Source: Pseudomonas sp. (lineage in GTDB: Bacteria; Pseudomonadota; Gammaproteobacteria; Pseudomonadales; Pseudomonadaceae). Taken from it: a DNA stretch of 6,686 nucleotides. The position numbers were made by a program, and so were the translations under genes. Shown here one piece after another: positions 5,800-6,686 of the stretch (positions are counted from its first letter, which is position 1; every line of letters starts with the position of its first letter). Below the pieces are notes generated by a model. It did not search any database. It saw only the letters and a list, made by a program, of their open reading frames with translations, and was not told the DNA's origin. Location of the stretch: assembly GCA_003523465.1 (NCBI GenBank), contig DQAA01000492.1, positions 1,367-8,052 of the forward strand, given 5' to 3'.

Positions 5800-6576
5800 A
5801 TGCGTTTCATTACCGGGGCACTATTAGCCACCAGCCTGCTCAGCCCATGGGCTCATGCGGATATCGTCGACGAGATCGCCGACCGCAACGAATTGCGTAT
5901 TGCCATCGAAGCCAATACACCGCCGTTCAACTTCCGTGATACCGCCGGGCAATTGAGTGGATTCGAAGTGGAACTGGGGCAGTTGCTCGCCAAGGAACTC
6001 GACGTCAACGCCGACTTCATCGTGGTGGACTCCGCCGAACTTCTGCCCGGTGTGGAAAGTGGCAAATACGATGTGGCCATTAATCAAATTGCCACTACTG
6101 CGGAACTGAAAGAGCGCCTGGACTTCAGCAATCCCTATGGCTACACCGTTGCGCAACTGATCGTGCGACAGGAAGAAAAGCGCCCCCTGAACAACCTCGA
6201 CGCGTTCAAGGGCCATAGCCTTGGCGTGGTTCAAGGCAGCTCGTTCGCCGCCCAGGCGCAGAATGTGGAAGGGGTGGACCTGCGCAGCTACAAGGATGCG
6301 ATCCAGCCGATCAAGGAAGTGGCCGATGACCAGATCGACGGCGCGGTCAGTGACCGGTTGTTGATTCCCTATGCGATCAAGGAAAGCAATCTGCCGGTGA
6401 CCGAGGGGGCTACGGTGGGCCCGGTGCTGAAGCTGGCGATTCCGTTCCAGAAGGGTAATCCTGCATTCCAGAGCGCGCTGGACAATGCGTTGCAGCGGGT
6501 CAAGGATGATGGCCGCTTGAGCGAGCTGTCGAAGAAGTGGTTCGGGGTGGATGCGACCGAGCCGCCGAAGCAGTAG
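5800..6576 (+). CDS. periplasmic amino-acid-type ABC transporter solute-binding protein (family 3, FliY-like)
   Basis: This 258-residue protein has a signal peptide, MRFITGALLATSLLSPWAHA, with cleavage expected after AHA at residue 20. A family-3 substrate-binding fold (SBP_bac_3, PF00497) follows. Visible signatures are LRIAIEANTPPFNFRDTAG (32-50), LSGFEVELGQLLAKEL (52-67), LLPGVESGKYDVAINQIATTAELKERLDFSNPY (81-113, residue R106 expected to bind the ligand carboxylate) and GVVQGSSFA (142-150). D184 in IDGAVSDRL is the expected ligand-amine contact, and PFQKGNPAFQSALDNALQRVKDDGRLSELSKKWFG covers 215-249. Such proteins deliver polar amino acids, cystine or related compounds to an ABC permease; the exact ligand cannot be read from sequence. 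The start has AAGGGG 5 bases upstream. No permease or ATPase gene follows within the window: only about 110 bases remain, filled by a REP doublet. Any transporter partner is therefore either beyond the edge or encoded elsewhere. Confidence 0.9.
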   Translation: MRFITGALLATSLLSPWAHADIVDEIADRNELRIAIEANTPPFNFRDTAGQLSGFEVELGQLLAKELDVNADFIVVDSAELLPGVESGKYDVAINQIATTAELKERLDFSNPYGYTVAQLIVRQEEKRPLNNLDAFKGHSLGVVQGSSFAAQAQNVEGVDLRSYKDAIQPIKEVADDQIDGAVSDRLLIPYAIKESNLPVTEGATVGPVLKLAIPFQKGNPAFQSALDNALQRVKDDGRLSELSKKWFGVDATEPPKQ

Positions 6577-6594
6577 ATCTTCAGCGCTGCTGAT

Positions 6595-6680
6595 GGCCTC
6601 ATCGCCGGCAACGCCGGCTCCCACAAGGTTCAGCGGTGCACTCAATACTTGTGGAAGCCGGCGTTGCCGGCGATGAGGCC
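6595..6680. repeat. REP doublet (REPIN-like inverted pair)
   Basis: Two 33-base arms (6595-6627 and 6648-6680) are inverted copies differing at a single position (CTCCC against CTTCC), around a 20-base loop. Each arm contains two GCCGGC hexamers separated by AAC or GTT, so each can also fold alone. CTTCAG (6579-6584) and CTGAAG (6681-6686) extend the pairing after a 10-base bulge. It begins 19 bases after the solute-binding protein stop codon. This is the form of the abundant Pseudomonas REP doublets mobilised by RAYT transposases. It may also act as a transcript 3'-end stabiliser or weak terminator. Confidence 0.85.
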
Positions 6681-6686
6681 CTGAAG

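Noticed and set aside
5670..5939. 89-codon plus-strand frame overlapping the start of the solute-binding protein gene
   Set aside because: It overlaps the signal-peptide region of a clear gene in another frame, shows no domain and has no good ribosome binding site.
1..6686. Novel defence, phage, toxin-antitoxin, CRISPR or transposon systems
   Set aside because: All sizeable coding regions are explained by core metabolism, a transport protein and the propeller pair. There are no direct-repeat arrays, integrases, transposases or small gene pairs.

Overview
The window looks like chromosomal DNA of a Pseudomonas, most likely of the fluorescens/putida side of the genus. This rests on the high GC content, on the neighbourhood serA / D-2-hydroxyglutarate dehydrogenase / FAH-family hydrolase / SdiA-regulated proteins, and on GCCGGC-rich REP-type palindromes between genes. 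The genus is inferred from gene content and repeat style, not from a database match.

Layout. The left two thirds (about 32-4193) is read on the minus strand. In transcription order it holds an FAD-linked D-2-hydroxyglutarate dehydrogenase (2796-4193), a 221-residue fumarylacetoacetate-hydrolase-family enzyme 38 bp behind it (2092-2757), a GC-rich hairpin, and then two tandem paralogous membrane-anchored beta-propeller proteins of the SdiA-regulated/YjiK family (1018-1947 and 32-931). Diverging from the dehydrogenase, serA (4365-5594, plus strand) encodes a full-length D-3-phosphoglycerate dehydrogenase with a C-terminal ACT domain, followed by a strong rho-independent terminator. Further right is a secreted family-3 amino-acid-type solute-binding protein (5800-6576), then a near-perfect inverted pair of REP sequences (6595-6680). 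A fragment resembling half of such a REP lies at the extreme left edge. No gap between genes exceeds about 210 bases.

How the genes fit together. SerA starts serine synthesis and, in well-studied homologues including Pseudomonas, can reduce 2-oxoglutarate to D-2-hydroxyglutarate while oxidising 3-phosphoglycerate. The divergent dehydrogenase returns D-2-hydroxyglutarate to 2-oxoglutarate and passes the electrons on, so the pair forms a known metabolic couple. The FAH-family enzyme has all the FAHD1/YcgM active-site residues and probably acts on acylpyruvates or oxaloacetate, which suggests a small metabolite-clean-up operon. The two propeller proteins have no assigned reaction. A perfect 14-bp palindrome with a CTAG core sits in the serA/dehydrogenase divergent region and is the best regulatory-site candidate.

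I found no phage, IS, CRISPR, toxin-antitoxin or defence genes. This is mostly ordinary core metabolism; the less explained parts are the propeller pair, the palindromic site and the REP doublet.
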